From: Pseudoxanthomonas indica
GTDB lineage: Bacteria > Pseudomonadota > Gammaproteobacteria > Xanthomonadales > Xanthomonadaceae
Length of the DNA: 64,000 bases
Direction: 5' to 3'
Assembly: GCF_900167565.1 (NCBI RefSeq)
Contig: NZ_FUZV01000001.1
Span: 248,001-312,000, forward strand
In this document: piece after piece, positions 1-9,589 of the stretch
Position numbering within the stretch: position 1 is the stretch's first letter
Layout: each line of letters starts with the position of its first letter
Program-made: the position numbers and the translations under genes
Notes under the pieces: generated by a model
What the model saw: the letters and a program-made list of their open reading frames with translations, nothing else
What the model was told of the DNA's origin: nothing
Database searches by the model: none

Positions 1-20
1 TGGAAAACAGGAGACAGGAA

Positions 21-1283
21 ATGAACCACGGCAACAAGCAATATGGTCCATCGCGCGACCCGCGCCGCAATGAACGCGAAGGGCGCGGCTATGGCGAAGG
101 CTACGGGACGGCCGGCACGCAGGGACGCCCGCGCGAGGAGGACTTGGAAGACCCGGCGCGCAACCTGGGCGACGACGCACGCTGGGCGCGCGGTCGTGAA
201 AGCGATGACGATGTCCGCAGCCAGTACGGCGACGGCGGTCGCGGCGGTCATGACCCGGGCGGTTACTCGCAACGTCACGGCGGCCGCGAACGCTCCGGCT
301 TCAGCGAGTACGCCAACAGTCCGCGCGAGTACGGCAGCGCGTTCGACGACAGCGACTTCGGCGCCGGCCGCAGCCGGGCACGCAGTGCCGCACGCGGCGC
401 CGGTCGCTTCGGCGAGGACCGAGACAGTGGCTACTACAGCCGTCCCGGCCGCGCCGAAGGGGGCGAGTACAGCCAGGGCTACGGCCGCGAACGTGATCCG
501 GGCCGCGCCTACGGGCCGGAAGACTTCAGCCAGCGCTATGCGCAACAGGGCGATGTCTTCGATGATCAGGGCTACGGCGACGCCGGTCACTTTGCCGAAC
601 AACAACGTCCGCACACCGGCGGCGATTGGCGCCATCGCGGCGGTCCGTCAGTAAGCGGCAACTGGCGCAGTGGCTCGCAGGCGCAAGGTGGCCATGCGCA
701 GGGACGCAACTATGGCCAGGCCGACTACGGCCAGGGCAGCTACGGACGGGGCGGATACGGCCAGCAGAACGATCAGCGTGCACGCGGCGCCGGCGATTAC
801 AGCGGCTATTCGGAGAACGATCGCAACCAGCAGAACTTCCGCGGCCGTGGTCCGCGTGGCTACACTCGCTCGGACGAGCGCATCACCGAAGACCTCAACG
901 AACGCCTGACCGACGATTGGCAGCTCGACGCCGATGACATCCAGGTGTCCGTGAGTGCGGGTGTGGCCACCCTTTCGGGGACGGTCGAACAGCGCTGGCT
1001 CAAGCACCACGCCGAGAACCTGGCAGAGAGCTGCAGCGGAGTTAAGGATGTGCGCAACGAGATCCGCGTGGTGGGCTCCGGCTCACGCGAGTCCGCAAGC
1101 GGCTTCGCCGGCTCCACCGGCAGCAGCACCGCGACGGGATCGAACATGAGCAGCGAAAACGAAGCCGGTAGCCGCAGTCGCGGCACGGGGGCCAGCGCCT
1201 CCAGTGCGAGCACCAGCGCAAGCGGCGCGACGACCGGTGGCAAGACCGCTGGCAACGCGACGCCCGGCAGCAATACCCACTAG
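21..1283 (+). CDS. BON-domain protein with Gly/Tyr/Arg-rich low-complexity N-terminus
   Basis: A 420-residue protein preceded by an AGGAGA-type ribosome site. Residues 1-280 have no hydrophobic core and are built from Gly, Tyr, Arg, Asp, Ser and Gln, with many GY, YGQ and RG(G) units. The only folded module is a BON domain at about residues 283-350 (DERITEDLNERL, then a VATLSGTVE stretch), a fold linked to phospholipid or periplasmic binding. Residues 355-420 are Ser/Thr/Gly/Ala-rich. No signal peptide is visible, so it may act in the cytoplasm. Proteins of this build are common in Xanthomonadaceae and are usually tied to general stress; that role is inferred here from the neighbours. A strong terminator follows. 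Confidence 0.85.
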   Translation: MNHGNKQYGPSRDPRRNEREGRGYGEGYGTAGTQGRPREEDLEDPARNLGDDARWARGRESDDDVRSQYGDGGRGGHDPGGYSQRHGGRERSGFSEYANSPREYGSAFDDSDFGAGRSRARSAARGAGRFGEDRDSGYYSRPGRAEGGEYSQGYGRERDPGRAYGPEDFSQRYAQQGDVFDDQGYGDAGHFAEQQRPHTGGDWRHRGGPSVSGNWRSGSQAQGGHAQGRNYGQADYGQGSYGRGGYGQQNDQRARGAGDYSGYSENDRNQQNFRGRGPRGYTRSDERITEDLNERLTDDWQLDADDIQVSVSAGVATLSGTVEQRWLKHHAENLAESCSGVKDVRNEIRVVGSGSRESASGFAGSTGSSTATGSNMSSENEAGSRSRGTGASASSASTSASGATTGGKTAGNATPGSNTH

Positions 1284-1295
1284 CCAGGGGTGGTG

Positions 1296-1340
1296 ACGCC
1301 GACCGCGGGTCGAAGGACGCGCGGTCGGCGTTTTTGTTTT
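1296..1340. terminator. Terminator between convergent genes
   Basis: A 12-bp perfect stem, ACGCCGACCGCG at 1296-1307 pairing with 1320-1331, is followed by a T-rich run to 1340. It ends the BON gene on the plus strand and lies just past the stop codon of the converging dehydrogenase gene. Confidence 0.85.
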
Positions 1341-1346
1341 CCACGC

Positions 1347-2402
1347 TCAGCCGTAGGGTCCGCCCATGACCGGCAGGATCACGCCATTGATGTAGGACGC
1401 GGTGACCGGCGAAGCCAGGAACACGTACGCAGGCGACAACTCTTCCGGCTGCGCGGGCCGGCCCATGTCACTGTCCTTGCCGAAGTTGGCTACTTCCTCC
1501 GCCGCGCGATCCGCCGGGTTCAACGGCGTCCACACCGGCCCAGGCGCGACCGCATTGACCCTGATGCCGTGCGGCAGCAGCTGCGAGGCCAGCGCCTTGG
1601 TGAAGGCATGGATGGCGCCCTTGGTGGCCGAATAGTCGAGCAGCTCCTTGCTGCCGAACAGGCCGGTTTCCGAGCCGGTATTGATGATGCTGGCGCCGCG
1701 CTTGAGATGCGGGACCGCCGCACGCGCCATATGGAAGTAGCCGCCGATGTTGGTCTGCAGCGTCTCGGCCAGTTGCGCATCGCTGATGTCCTGGATGCGC
1801 TTGGCGTGCTGCTGGAAGGCGGCGTTGTTGACCAGGATGTCGAGCCGACCGAATTTCTGCACGACGTCGGTCACCGCCTGGTCGCAGAAGCGCGAGTCGC
1901 GCACGTCGCCGCTGATCAGCAGGCAGCGCCGGCCCTCGGCTTCCACCTGCAAGGCGGTCTCGCGGGCATCGTTATCCTCGCTCAGATACAGCACCGCGAC
2001 ATCCGCGCCCTCGCGTGCGAACAGCACGGCGACGGCGCGACCGATGCCGGAATCGGCGCCGGTGACGATTGCCACCATGCCGTTGAGCTTGCCACTACCC
2101 ACATAGTCTTCGGCCAGATAGCGCGGCGCGATCGTCAAGTCCGCTTCGCGTCCCGGCTTGGCCAGATGCTGCCGGCTCAGTGGCGGTTCGGGCTGCCGGC
2201 GCATGCCGGCCTGGACCGGTTGCTTCTTCGCCTTGGGCGCCTTGGCGTTGCGTGCCATGGTCTGCGCCTGCACGTCGCGTTGGCGTTTGGCCGTGGTCTT
2301 GGCCGCGGATTTTCCCGGGCTTTTGTTCGCCGCGCGAGTGGCGGACTGGGTCGGGCTGCGCTTGCTTGCGCTGCGCTTGGCGGTGCTTTTTCGAGTGGCC
2401 AC
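1347..2402 (-). CDS. SDR-family oxidoreductase with lysine-rich N-terminal tail
   Basis: A 351-residue short-chain dehydrogenase. I chose the GTG at 2402 because GAGGA lies just upstream; a longer reading exists but its extra 43 residues look non-coding. Residues 1-65 are a basic Lys/Ala/Ser/Thr-rich tail resembling histone H1. The catalytic core follows: a Rossmann motif TGADSGIG at residues 114-121, an NNAA motif, and the YSATK catalytic Tyr/Lys. The core resembles the YghA/general-stress subgroup, which uses NAD(P) on unknown alcohols. The tail is unusual for an SDR and could bind nucleic acid or the envelope. The gene converges on the BON gene. Confidence 0.88.
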   Translation of the reverse strand: MATRKSTAKRSASKRSPTQSATRAANKSPGKSAAKTTAKRQRDVQAQTMARNAKAPKAKKQPVQAGMRRQPEPPLSRQHLAKPGREADLTIAPRYLAEDYVGSGKLNGMVAIVTGADSGIGRAVAVLFAREGADVAVLYLSEDNDARETALQVEAEGRRCLLISGDVRDSRFCDQAVTDVVQKFGRLDILVNNAAFQQHAKRIQDISDAQLAETLQTNIGGYFHMARAAVPHLKRGASIINTGSETGLFGSKELLDYSATKGAIHAFTKALASQLLPHGIRVNAVAPGPVWTPLNPADRAAEEVANFGKDSDMGRPAQPEELSPAYVFLASPVTASYINGVILPVMGGPYG

Positions 2403-2636
2403 GCGTGCTTCCTCGTTACTGTTCGGATGCGTGCACGCTAGCGCGCTGCGGGTGAGTGCACCGACAAGAGATCCGACTCCCGGCCTGCCGTGGTGATCGC
2501 GCGGCGCGCAACTATTTCCTCTGGCTTGCAAGCTTTGTTGCGTGATGAGCGTTGCGTATGCGCAAAGTTCTTATCGCTTGGTGTTCACATGCTGGCACGC
2601 GATCTGCTTACTCAAAACGTGGAGCTCCCCACCATC

Positions 2637-3002
2637 GTGATTGCCATGACCCGCGCATTGCCAATGAAACTGCCTGATGATTTCCACTGGGTGCTGGCGC
2701 AACCCAGCGACGACTGGGTCGGCGCACGCCTGGAGCTGCACGGATGCCCACTGATCCAGGTGCAGCCCTGCCGCTCAGGCTGGCTGGTGAACATCCTGCT
2801 GGCGGATCCCGACAACCCGCAGGCCAACGTCGCCGTGCGTTCGGTGGCGGCGGGCATGCGCTGGTCGGCGCGCTGGGCGCGCGATCGCGTCGGCCGCCTG
2901 CGGGTACTGGTGGCCGAGCAGCCCATCGTGTTGCCACCCGACCTGCAGGGCGGGCGTCCGCTCCTTGGCCAGGTCCGGACGCCCGTCACCTTCCACGGCT
3001 GA
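2637..3002 (+). CDS. Hypothetical protein, about 121 residues
   Basis: I do not recognise this protein. The reading frame is open from 2490; the GTG at 2637 has GGAG 12 bases upstream and is the best supported start, with ATG codons at 2646 and 2664 as alternatives. The product is soluble, rich in Trp, Arg and Pro, and has no signal peptide or membrane segment. It is followed at close range by two small hydrophilic genes on the same strand, so it may share their stress-related expression. Confidence 0.6.
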   Translation: MIAMTRALPMKLPDDFHWVLAQPSDDWVGARLELHGCPLIQVQPCRSGWLVNILLADPDNPQANVAVRSVAAGMRWSARWARDRVGRLRVLVAEQPIVLPPDLQGGRPLLGQVRTPVTFHG

Positions 3003-3020
3003 ACGCGCAGGAGTCATCGC

Positions 3021-3218
3021 ATGAAACCCGAGCAACCCACGCACGACAATGCCGAAGCCGATCAGAAGAAGCCGCATACCGCCGACAAGCTGCGCAATGA
3101 CAACGCCCGCTGGAAGGATCACGACCAACCCGACGTGCCGCGCGGCACCGGGCGGCGTGATCCCGAGCGCGACTATCCCGATCCGAGCGGCAAGCGCGAA
3201 CACGACAACGGCGGCTGA
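3021..3218 (+). CDS. Small, highly charged hydrophilic protein
   Basis: A 65-residue protein, almost all Asp, Glu, Lys, Arg, His, Asn and Pro, with no hydrophobic core. The AGGAG 8 bases before the ATG is a strong start signal. It lies 18 bases after the previous gene and is probably cotranscribed with it. The composition suggests an intrinsically disordered, hydrophilin-like stress protein; no motif of a named family is visible. Confidence 0.65.
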   Translation: MKPEQPTHDNAEADQKKPHTADKLRNDNARWKDHDQPDVPRGTGRRDPERDYPDPSGKREHDNGG

Positions 3219-3268
3219 AGCGGCGCCCACCGGCCGACCTCCGGCACTGCGGATTCACGCCGGAGTGA

Positions 3269-3493
<225 letters not shown>

Positions 3494-3511
3494 GCCGGCC
3501 ACGATCTGCTG

Positions 3512-4068
3512 TTACGCGCGGCGCTGATACCAGGTCAGTACCGCATCGGGCACGCGTTCTTCCAGCGGCAGCCCCATCGCCCGTTGCGCATCGCAGGCAT
3601 CACGCAGCGCCTGCTGCAGGGGCCGGCTGGCTGGACAGTCGCCCAGTTCTTCCAGACTTTGCAGCATCGCCTCGGACCAGGAAAACAGCCGATCGCTTTC
3701 GGCGTCCAGCGCCTGCAGGAACCATGTGCGCGCCGGCATGTGCAAGCGAAAGCCCTGCCCGGCCTGCGCCTGCATGAAGGCGGCGATATCGGCATGGCTG
3801 CCGCGAAACCATTCGGTATGGCCGGCGGCCAGTTCGGCCACCATCAGCGGCGCCGGTGCATTGCTCAGCCGCAGTTCGCGCTTGAGCCGGGTTTCCCAGG
3901 CCTGCACTTCGCTGCGATCATCGGCTTCCAGCAGCAGCGCATGATCGAGATCGAAGAATTCGAACCAGCGCGGCGAGTAGGCGCGCGCCCGTTGCAATGG
4001 CTGGCGGGAGATGCCGAGCTTGACCAGGTCTTCGTAGGCGCACGGCAGCACGTAGAGGAATTCGGACA

Positions 4069-4069
<1 letters not shown>
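3512..4069 (-). CDS. GIY-YIG nuclease family protein
   Basis: A 185-residue protein whose GTG start overlaps the TAG stop of the upstream ABC1 kinase gene by one base, implying translational coupling. The first 70 residues carry a GIY-YIG-like signature (FLYVLPCAYEDLVKLGIS, then P..R at about 22-26), as in the T5orf172/Meiosis-protein branch of GIY-YIG domains. A helical C-terminal half follows. The open frame extends further upstream, but that part is antisense-like to the kinase frame and is excluded. Whether it is an active nuclease is not known; the substrate is undefined. Confidence 0.75.
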
Positions 4070-5739
<1,670 letters not shown>

Positions 5740-5829
5740 GGCGCTCGCTTCCCTCGGCGGAGTCCTTGTCAGGACTGCATTGTTGCGAGGCGGCGATCAG
5801 GACAAGGTGAAAGCGGCGATGCGCGACAC

Positions 5830-6063
5830 TCAGCCCAGGCCCGGCCAGTCCGGATGGCCGTGCGAGTCATACCACTGCTGCGCACGACGCAGCGCCTCGG
5901 GCTTGCTCAAGGCCGGCACGGCGTAGAAGTACCAGAGCGCTTCGCCGCCGACGCGGCGCTGCTCGTGCACCAGGCGGAACGCATCGCCGACCTGGTGGCC
6001 CACGTCTCCGTCCATCAATTCCACATGCTCGGCTTCAATCAGCAGGGAGCAACTGCGCGTCAT
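5830..6063 (-). CDS. Small hypothetical protein, 77 residues
   Basis: I do not recognise this gene. It has a very strong ribosome site (AAGGAGGA) before the ATG at 6063. The product is soluble, with an acidic N-terminal half and a conserved-looking C-terminal stretch rich in Trp and Tyr (ALWYFYAVP, QQWYDSHGHPDWPG). It lies between the ABC1 kinase and DUF1328 genes on the same strand, with short untranslated gaps on both sides. Confidence 0.65.
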   Translation of the reverse strand: MTRSCSLLIEAEHVELMDGDVGHQVGDAFRLVHEQRRVGGEALWYFYAVPALSKPEALRRAQQWYDSHGHPDWPGLG

Positions 6064-6142
6064 GGCGTCCTCCTTCCTCGCGTCCCGGCAGACTCCCCGC
6101 CGAGGCAGGGAGTCCGGACTACGCGTTGGGGTTGCGCGAGCG

Positions 6143-6316
6143 CTACGTGACTTTCTTGAACACGGTCACGCCCAGGACGAACAGCAGCACCGCGATGATC
6201 ACGGCCGCCCAGAACAGGAACTTGGCGATGCCGAAAGCGCCACCGGCGATGCCGGTGAAGCCGAGCACGCCGGCGACCAGACCGATGATGGCGAAGATGA
6301 TGGCCCACTTGATCAT
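6143..6316 (-). CDS. DUF1328 small membrane protein
   Basis: A 57-residue protein starting at the ATG of MIKWAIIF. Two hydrophobic helices separated by a Gly-rich turn (GFTGIAGGAFGIAK) match the DUF1328/YtjA family of tiny inner-membrane proteins, often induced by stress. The frame extends upstream, but ATG 6316 has GAGG at the right distance and matches the family start. That GAGG lies in the 3' arm of an 11-bp perfect hairpin (6323-6349), so translation may be controlled by folding. Confidence 0.85.
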   Translation of the reverse strand: MIKWAIIFAIIGLVAGVLGFTGIAGGAFGIAKFLFWAAVIIAVLLFVLGVTVFKKVT

Positions 6317-6322
6317 GACGAA

Positions 6323-6349
6323 CCTCGAATGCCGGAATGGCATTCGAGG
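6323..6349 (-). promoter_or_regulatory. Hairpin covering the DUF1328 ribosome site
   Basis: CCTCGAATGCC and GGCATTCGAGG form an 11-bp perfect stem with a 5-base loop. On the minus strand the GAGG that serves the ATG at 6316 is the last part of the 3' arm. The structure could act as an RNA thermometer-like switch, or be the terminator of the upstream hydrolase gene; there is no T run, which argues against a plain terminator. Confidence 0.55.
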
Positions 6350-6392
6350 CTAGGCCGGTGCGTGTGAGGCGACCGTGCAGGCCGGCGCTGCG

Positions 6393-7562
6393 TCAGTGGA
6401 CGAAGGGCCTGGCGCCGTATTCCCAGTCGAACGGCACGCCGGTCTCGCCGAGCACGAAACGGATGAGCGCCGGGAAGGCGTTCTCGCCACGCACATCGTT
6501 GCCCAGCACCACCACGCAACGCTGGCTGGCCTGCACGCACACCCAGGTATTGCCGGTGTTGTCGTCGTGGCCGCCTTTGTAGAAACCCGGTCCCTGCGGT
6601 CCATTGAAAACCACCACCCCCAAACCCGCCGCCAGATCAGCCCGGCGCTGCGCCGGGGGCAACTCGTCCTGCAGGGTCGGGAACTGGCTGGCGGTGGTGA
6701 TGGCGCGCTGCGGCCGGCGAATTTCGGCGGCGCTGCGCGCACTCAAGCCGTCGCCGCGCACATGGGCGGCGGCAAAACGCGCCATGTCGGCGATGCTGGT
6801 ATCCATCGATCCGGCCGCGCGCACCCGGCTGCGTTCGTCATGCGGCACGGGTTCGCCTTGCTGCGTCCAGCCATCGGCCAGGTTGCCGGCAAAGTCCTCG
6901 CGCCACTTCATGCTGGTCCGGCGCATGTCAAACCGATCAAAGACCCGCCGCTGCATCTCCTGCCCCAGGTCCAGGCCCAGTCCGCGTTCGAGCACGAACT
7001 GCAGCAGGATCAGTCCTTCGCCCGAGTAGGCGTAGCGGGTGCCGGGATCGAAATGGAAGCGCAACTTCTCATCCGGCTCCAGGAAGGCGAAGTTGCCGAA
7101 GCCGGAACTGTGGGTGAGCAGGATGCGTGCGGTGAGCTGGCGCCAGCGCTCGTCGCCCGCAAGATCCGCATACGGACCGTAGCCTTTCGTGTCGGTGTAT
7201 TCGGGCAGGGGTCGATCGAGGTAGCGGCTGATGGGCGCATCGAGATCAATCACGCCTTCTTCGGCCAGTTGCATCACCGTGTAGGCGAACACCGCCTTGG
7301 TCAGCGAGGCGCCGTACATGATGGTGTCATCGCGCAACGGATCGCCGGCGGCATTGCGCAGACCGTAAGCGCGCACATGCACCACCTTGCCGGCATCGAT
7401 CACGGCCACCGCCAGTCCCTTGGCCTGGGTGGCCGTCATCAGTCGCGCCACTTCGGCGTCGATGGCCGCCGCGTCGGGCAAGGCACGCGGCGCGTGCTCG
7501 GCGGCGAAGGCCATGGCAGGCACCACAAGCAGACTGCAGGCGAGTCGGGCGATCAGGCGCAT
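6393..7562 (-). CDS. Secreted serine hydrolase, beta-lactamase class C fold
   Basis: A 389-residue protein with a signal peptide ending near residue 20 (AMAFA-AEHA). The class C/EstB-like active-site Ser-Lys pair is S86-L-T-K89. The position of the usual YxN motif reads Y179-S-G, so the Asn is replaced by Gly, and a KGG-like motif lies near the C-terminus (FYKGGHDD). It is probably a periplasmic esterase or peptidase rather than a drug-hydrolysing enzyme. It is transcribed leftwards toward the DUF1328 gene; the nearest upstream gene is divergent. Confidence 0.85.
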   Translation of the reverse strand: MRLIARLACSLLVVPAMAFAAEHAPRALPDAAAIDAEVARLMTATQAKGLAVAVIDAGKVVHVRAYGLRNAAGDPLRDDTIMYGASLTKAVFAYTVMQLAEEGVIDLDAPISRYLDRPLPEYTDTKGYGPYADLAGDERWRQLTARILLTHSSGFGNFAFLEPDEKLRFHFDPGTRYAYSGEGLILLQFVLERGLGLDLGQEMQRRVFDRFDMRRTSMKWREDFAGNLADGWTQQGEPVPHDERSRVRAAGSMDTSIADMARFAAAHVRGDGLSARSAAEIRRPQRAITTASQFPTLQDELPPAQRRADLAAGLGVVVFNGPQGPGFYKGGHDDNTGNTWVCVQASQRCVVVLGNDVRGENAFPALIRFVLGETGVPFDWEYGARPFVH

Positions 7563-7811
7563 GGTTCCCCCTTGGATTACTGCCGATATTACCCTTCGTA
7601 CATGCCCGTCCTACTCCCGGAAGTCAGGGTGTCGATGCGTTGGCCGTGGCTCTCACCCGCTCTCATCGCCCGGCGGCAAAGCTGGCGTTGCGCTCGGCAG
7701 GGCTAAGTAGTTTTTCTTAGCTGCGCTCGGTTGTTTTCCGCTTGTGGGCCGGCGCCTGGCTTCGCATGCTTGGCCCAGCCGGACCCGTCGTCCGCGCACC
7801 CGGGAGCTCCC

Positions 7812-8960
7812 ATGCGCATCGCCTTGTATGTCGCCATCCTCGCCGGCCTGACGCTGGCGGCCTGTCAGAAAGAAACCCCTGCACCCGAAGCCGCAACGCC
7901 CGCTGCCGAACCCGCGGCGGCCGACAGCGCGGCTACTCCCCCCGCCGCGACGCCAGCCCCGGCGACGGCGCCCGCCCCTGCCGCCACGCCGGCGCCGGAT
8001 CCCGATGCGGTGCCGGTCACAGCCGACAACTTCGCCCGTGCCGAAACCGACCTGGCCTTTGCCAACGCCTTGACCGGCGGCAGCATCGGCACGTTCGAAC
8101 ACTTCCGCGAGCTCACGCCGCTGGACAAGCAGCGGGTGGTGCGGCAGAACCGCGACACCCTGTATTCGGCAGCCGTGTTCGATCTGGATGCGGGCCCGGT
8201 GACCATCACCGTGCCCGATGCCGGCCCGCGTTTCATTTCGCTGCAGGTGTTCGACCAGGATCAGTACACCCACCAAGTGGCGTACAAGCCGGGCAAGTAC
8301 AGCCTGACGCGGCAAGGCATCGGTACGCGCTATGCCCTGGCCGCGCTGCGCATCCTGGTCAATCCCAATGATCCGGCCGATGTGCAGGCCGTGCATGCCC
8401 TGCAGGATCAGGTGCTGGTGAGCCAGCCCGGCGGGCCGGGCAAGTTCGAGATTCCCAAGTGGGATGCGGCCAGCCTGGCCAAGATCCGCGATGCCTTGAC
8501 CGTGCTGGGTGACAGCCTGCCGGACAAGAACAAGATGTTCGGCAGCAAGCAGGACGTGGATCCGGTACGCCGCTTGATCGGCGTGGCGACGGCCTGGGGC
8601 GGCAACCCCGAGAAGGACGCCACCTACCTCAACGTCGTGCCCGCCCGCAACGACGGCAACACGGTGTACAAGCTGCTGGTGAAGGACGTGCCCGTCAACG
8701 GGTTCTGGTCGGTCACGGTGTATGACGACAAGGGCTTCTTCCAGGCCAATCCGCAGAACGCGTATTCGTTCAACAACCTCACCGCCAAGAAAGGCGACGA
8801 CGGTTCGGTCGCCCTGCAATTTGGCGGCTGCGATGGACAGGTGGCGAATTGCCTGCCGATCACGCCGGGCTGGAACTACATCGTGCGGCTGTACCGGCCC
8901 AAGCCGGAAATCTTGAACGGCAGCTGGAAGTTCCCGGAAGCCACGCCGGTCGGTGGTTGA
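7812..8960 (+). CDS. DUF1254/DUF1214 domain lipoprotein
   Basis: A 382-residue protein starting at ATG 7812 with GGAG upstream. The N-terminus is a lipoprotein signal (LTLAACQK, Cys at about 18), followed by a long Ala/Pro linker to residue 70. A DUF1254 domain (DTLYSAAVFDL, RFISLQVFDQ) and a C-terminal DUF1214 domain (NGFWSVTVYD, then GWNYIVRLYRP) follow. Proteins of this family are widespread in the periplasm with no fixed function. The frame is open upstream, but the lipobox start is far better. Confidence 0.85.
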   Translation: MRIALYVAILAGLTLAACQKETPAPEAATPAAEPAAADSAATPPAATPAPATAPAPAATPAPDPDAVPVTADNFARAETDLAFANALTGGSIGTFEHFRELTPLDKQRVVRQNRDTLYSAAVFDLDAGPVTITVPDAGPRFISLQVFDQDQYTHQVAYKPGKYSLTRQGIGTRYALAALRILVNPNDPADVQAVHALQDQVLVSQPGGPGKFEIPKWDAASLAKIRDALTVLGDSLPDKNKMFGSKQDVDPVRRLIGVATAWGGNPEKDATYLNVVPARNDGNTVYKLLVKDVPVNGFWSVTVYDDKGFFQANPQNAYSFNNLTAKKGDDGSVALQFGGCDGQVANCLPITPGWNYIVRLYRPKPEILNGSWKFPEATPVGG

Positions 8961-9049
8961 CGGATCCGGAGCACAGGCCGACAGCACGAGGTTGTCGGCC
9001 ACCGGGCTGCCGCGCAGGGCAACGAAGTCAGGTGGAGCGCGCGAGGCGC

Positions 9050-9589
9050 TCACTTGCTCGCGTTCGCCCCCTGCGGCACCCGCCGGATCTGGCTGACGTC
9101 ATAGCCCAGCGCGCGAATCTTGCTCAGACCGGCCTGGTAGTCGGCCTCGGAAATCTGTGGCGTGCGCGCCATCAGCCAGACGTAGTCGCGCTTGCTGCGG
9201 CCGACGATGGTGCGCTGGTAGTCCGGATCCAGATCGACGATCACGTACTCGGCCTGGATCGGCCAGACGAACTGCATGTCCCAGATCGCGCCGTTACCGT
9301 AGTCGCGCACGGTGCCGACCGGGTGCAGGGTTTCCAGCGGCGCGTCGAAGCTGCCGTCGCGGTAGCGGAACGTGGTCTGGATGCGCCCGTCCTTGCGCAG
9401 CGCGTAGGACTCCAGCGCGTCATAGGCGTTTTTTTCCTTGGCGGTGGGGATATGCGCGATGACGTACCAGTCACCCATGAAGCGCGGCACATCGACCCGG
9501 GGCACCGGCGGGATACGCGGTGGCTGGCTGGAGCAACCCAGCACCGCCGCACACAGGGACAGCACGCTCAATCGCAGACGTCGCCACAT
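9050..9589 (-). CDS. Lipocalin-family outer-membrane lipoprotein (Blc-like)
   Basis: A 179-residue protein with a lipoprotein signal (AAVLGCSS, Cys at about 19) and the lipocalin GxW motif (FMGDWYVIAHIP) at about 38-49, as in E. coli Blc. Blc binds lysophospholipids and fatty acids at the outer membrane. The ATG overlaps the stop of the upstream methyltransferase (TGATG), making this the last gene of the nine-gene ECF/ChrR lipid operon. It probably carries or salvages modified acyl chains made by the operon; that is inference. Confidence 0.88.
   Translation of the reverse strand: MWRRLRLSVLSLCAAVLGCSSQPPRIPPVPRVDVPRFMGDWYVIAHIPTAKEKNAYDALESYALRKDGRIQTTFRYRDGSFDAPLETLHPVGTVRDYGNGAIWDMQFVWPIQAEYVIVDLDPDYQRTIVGRSKRDYVWLMARTPQISEADYQAGLSKIRALGYDVSQIRRVPQGANASK

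Noticed and set aside
2548..2560. CGTATG as a third ECF -10 before the gene at 2637
   Set aside because: No TGCATCC-like -35 occurs at the required spacing.
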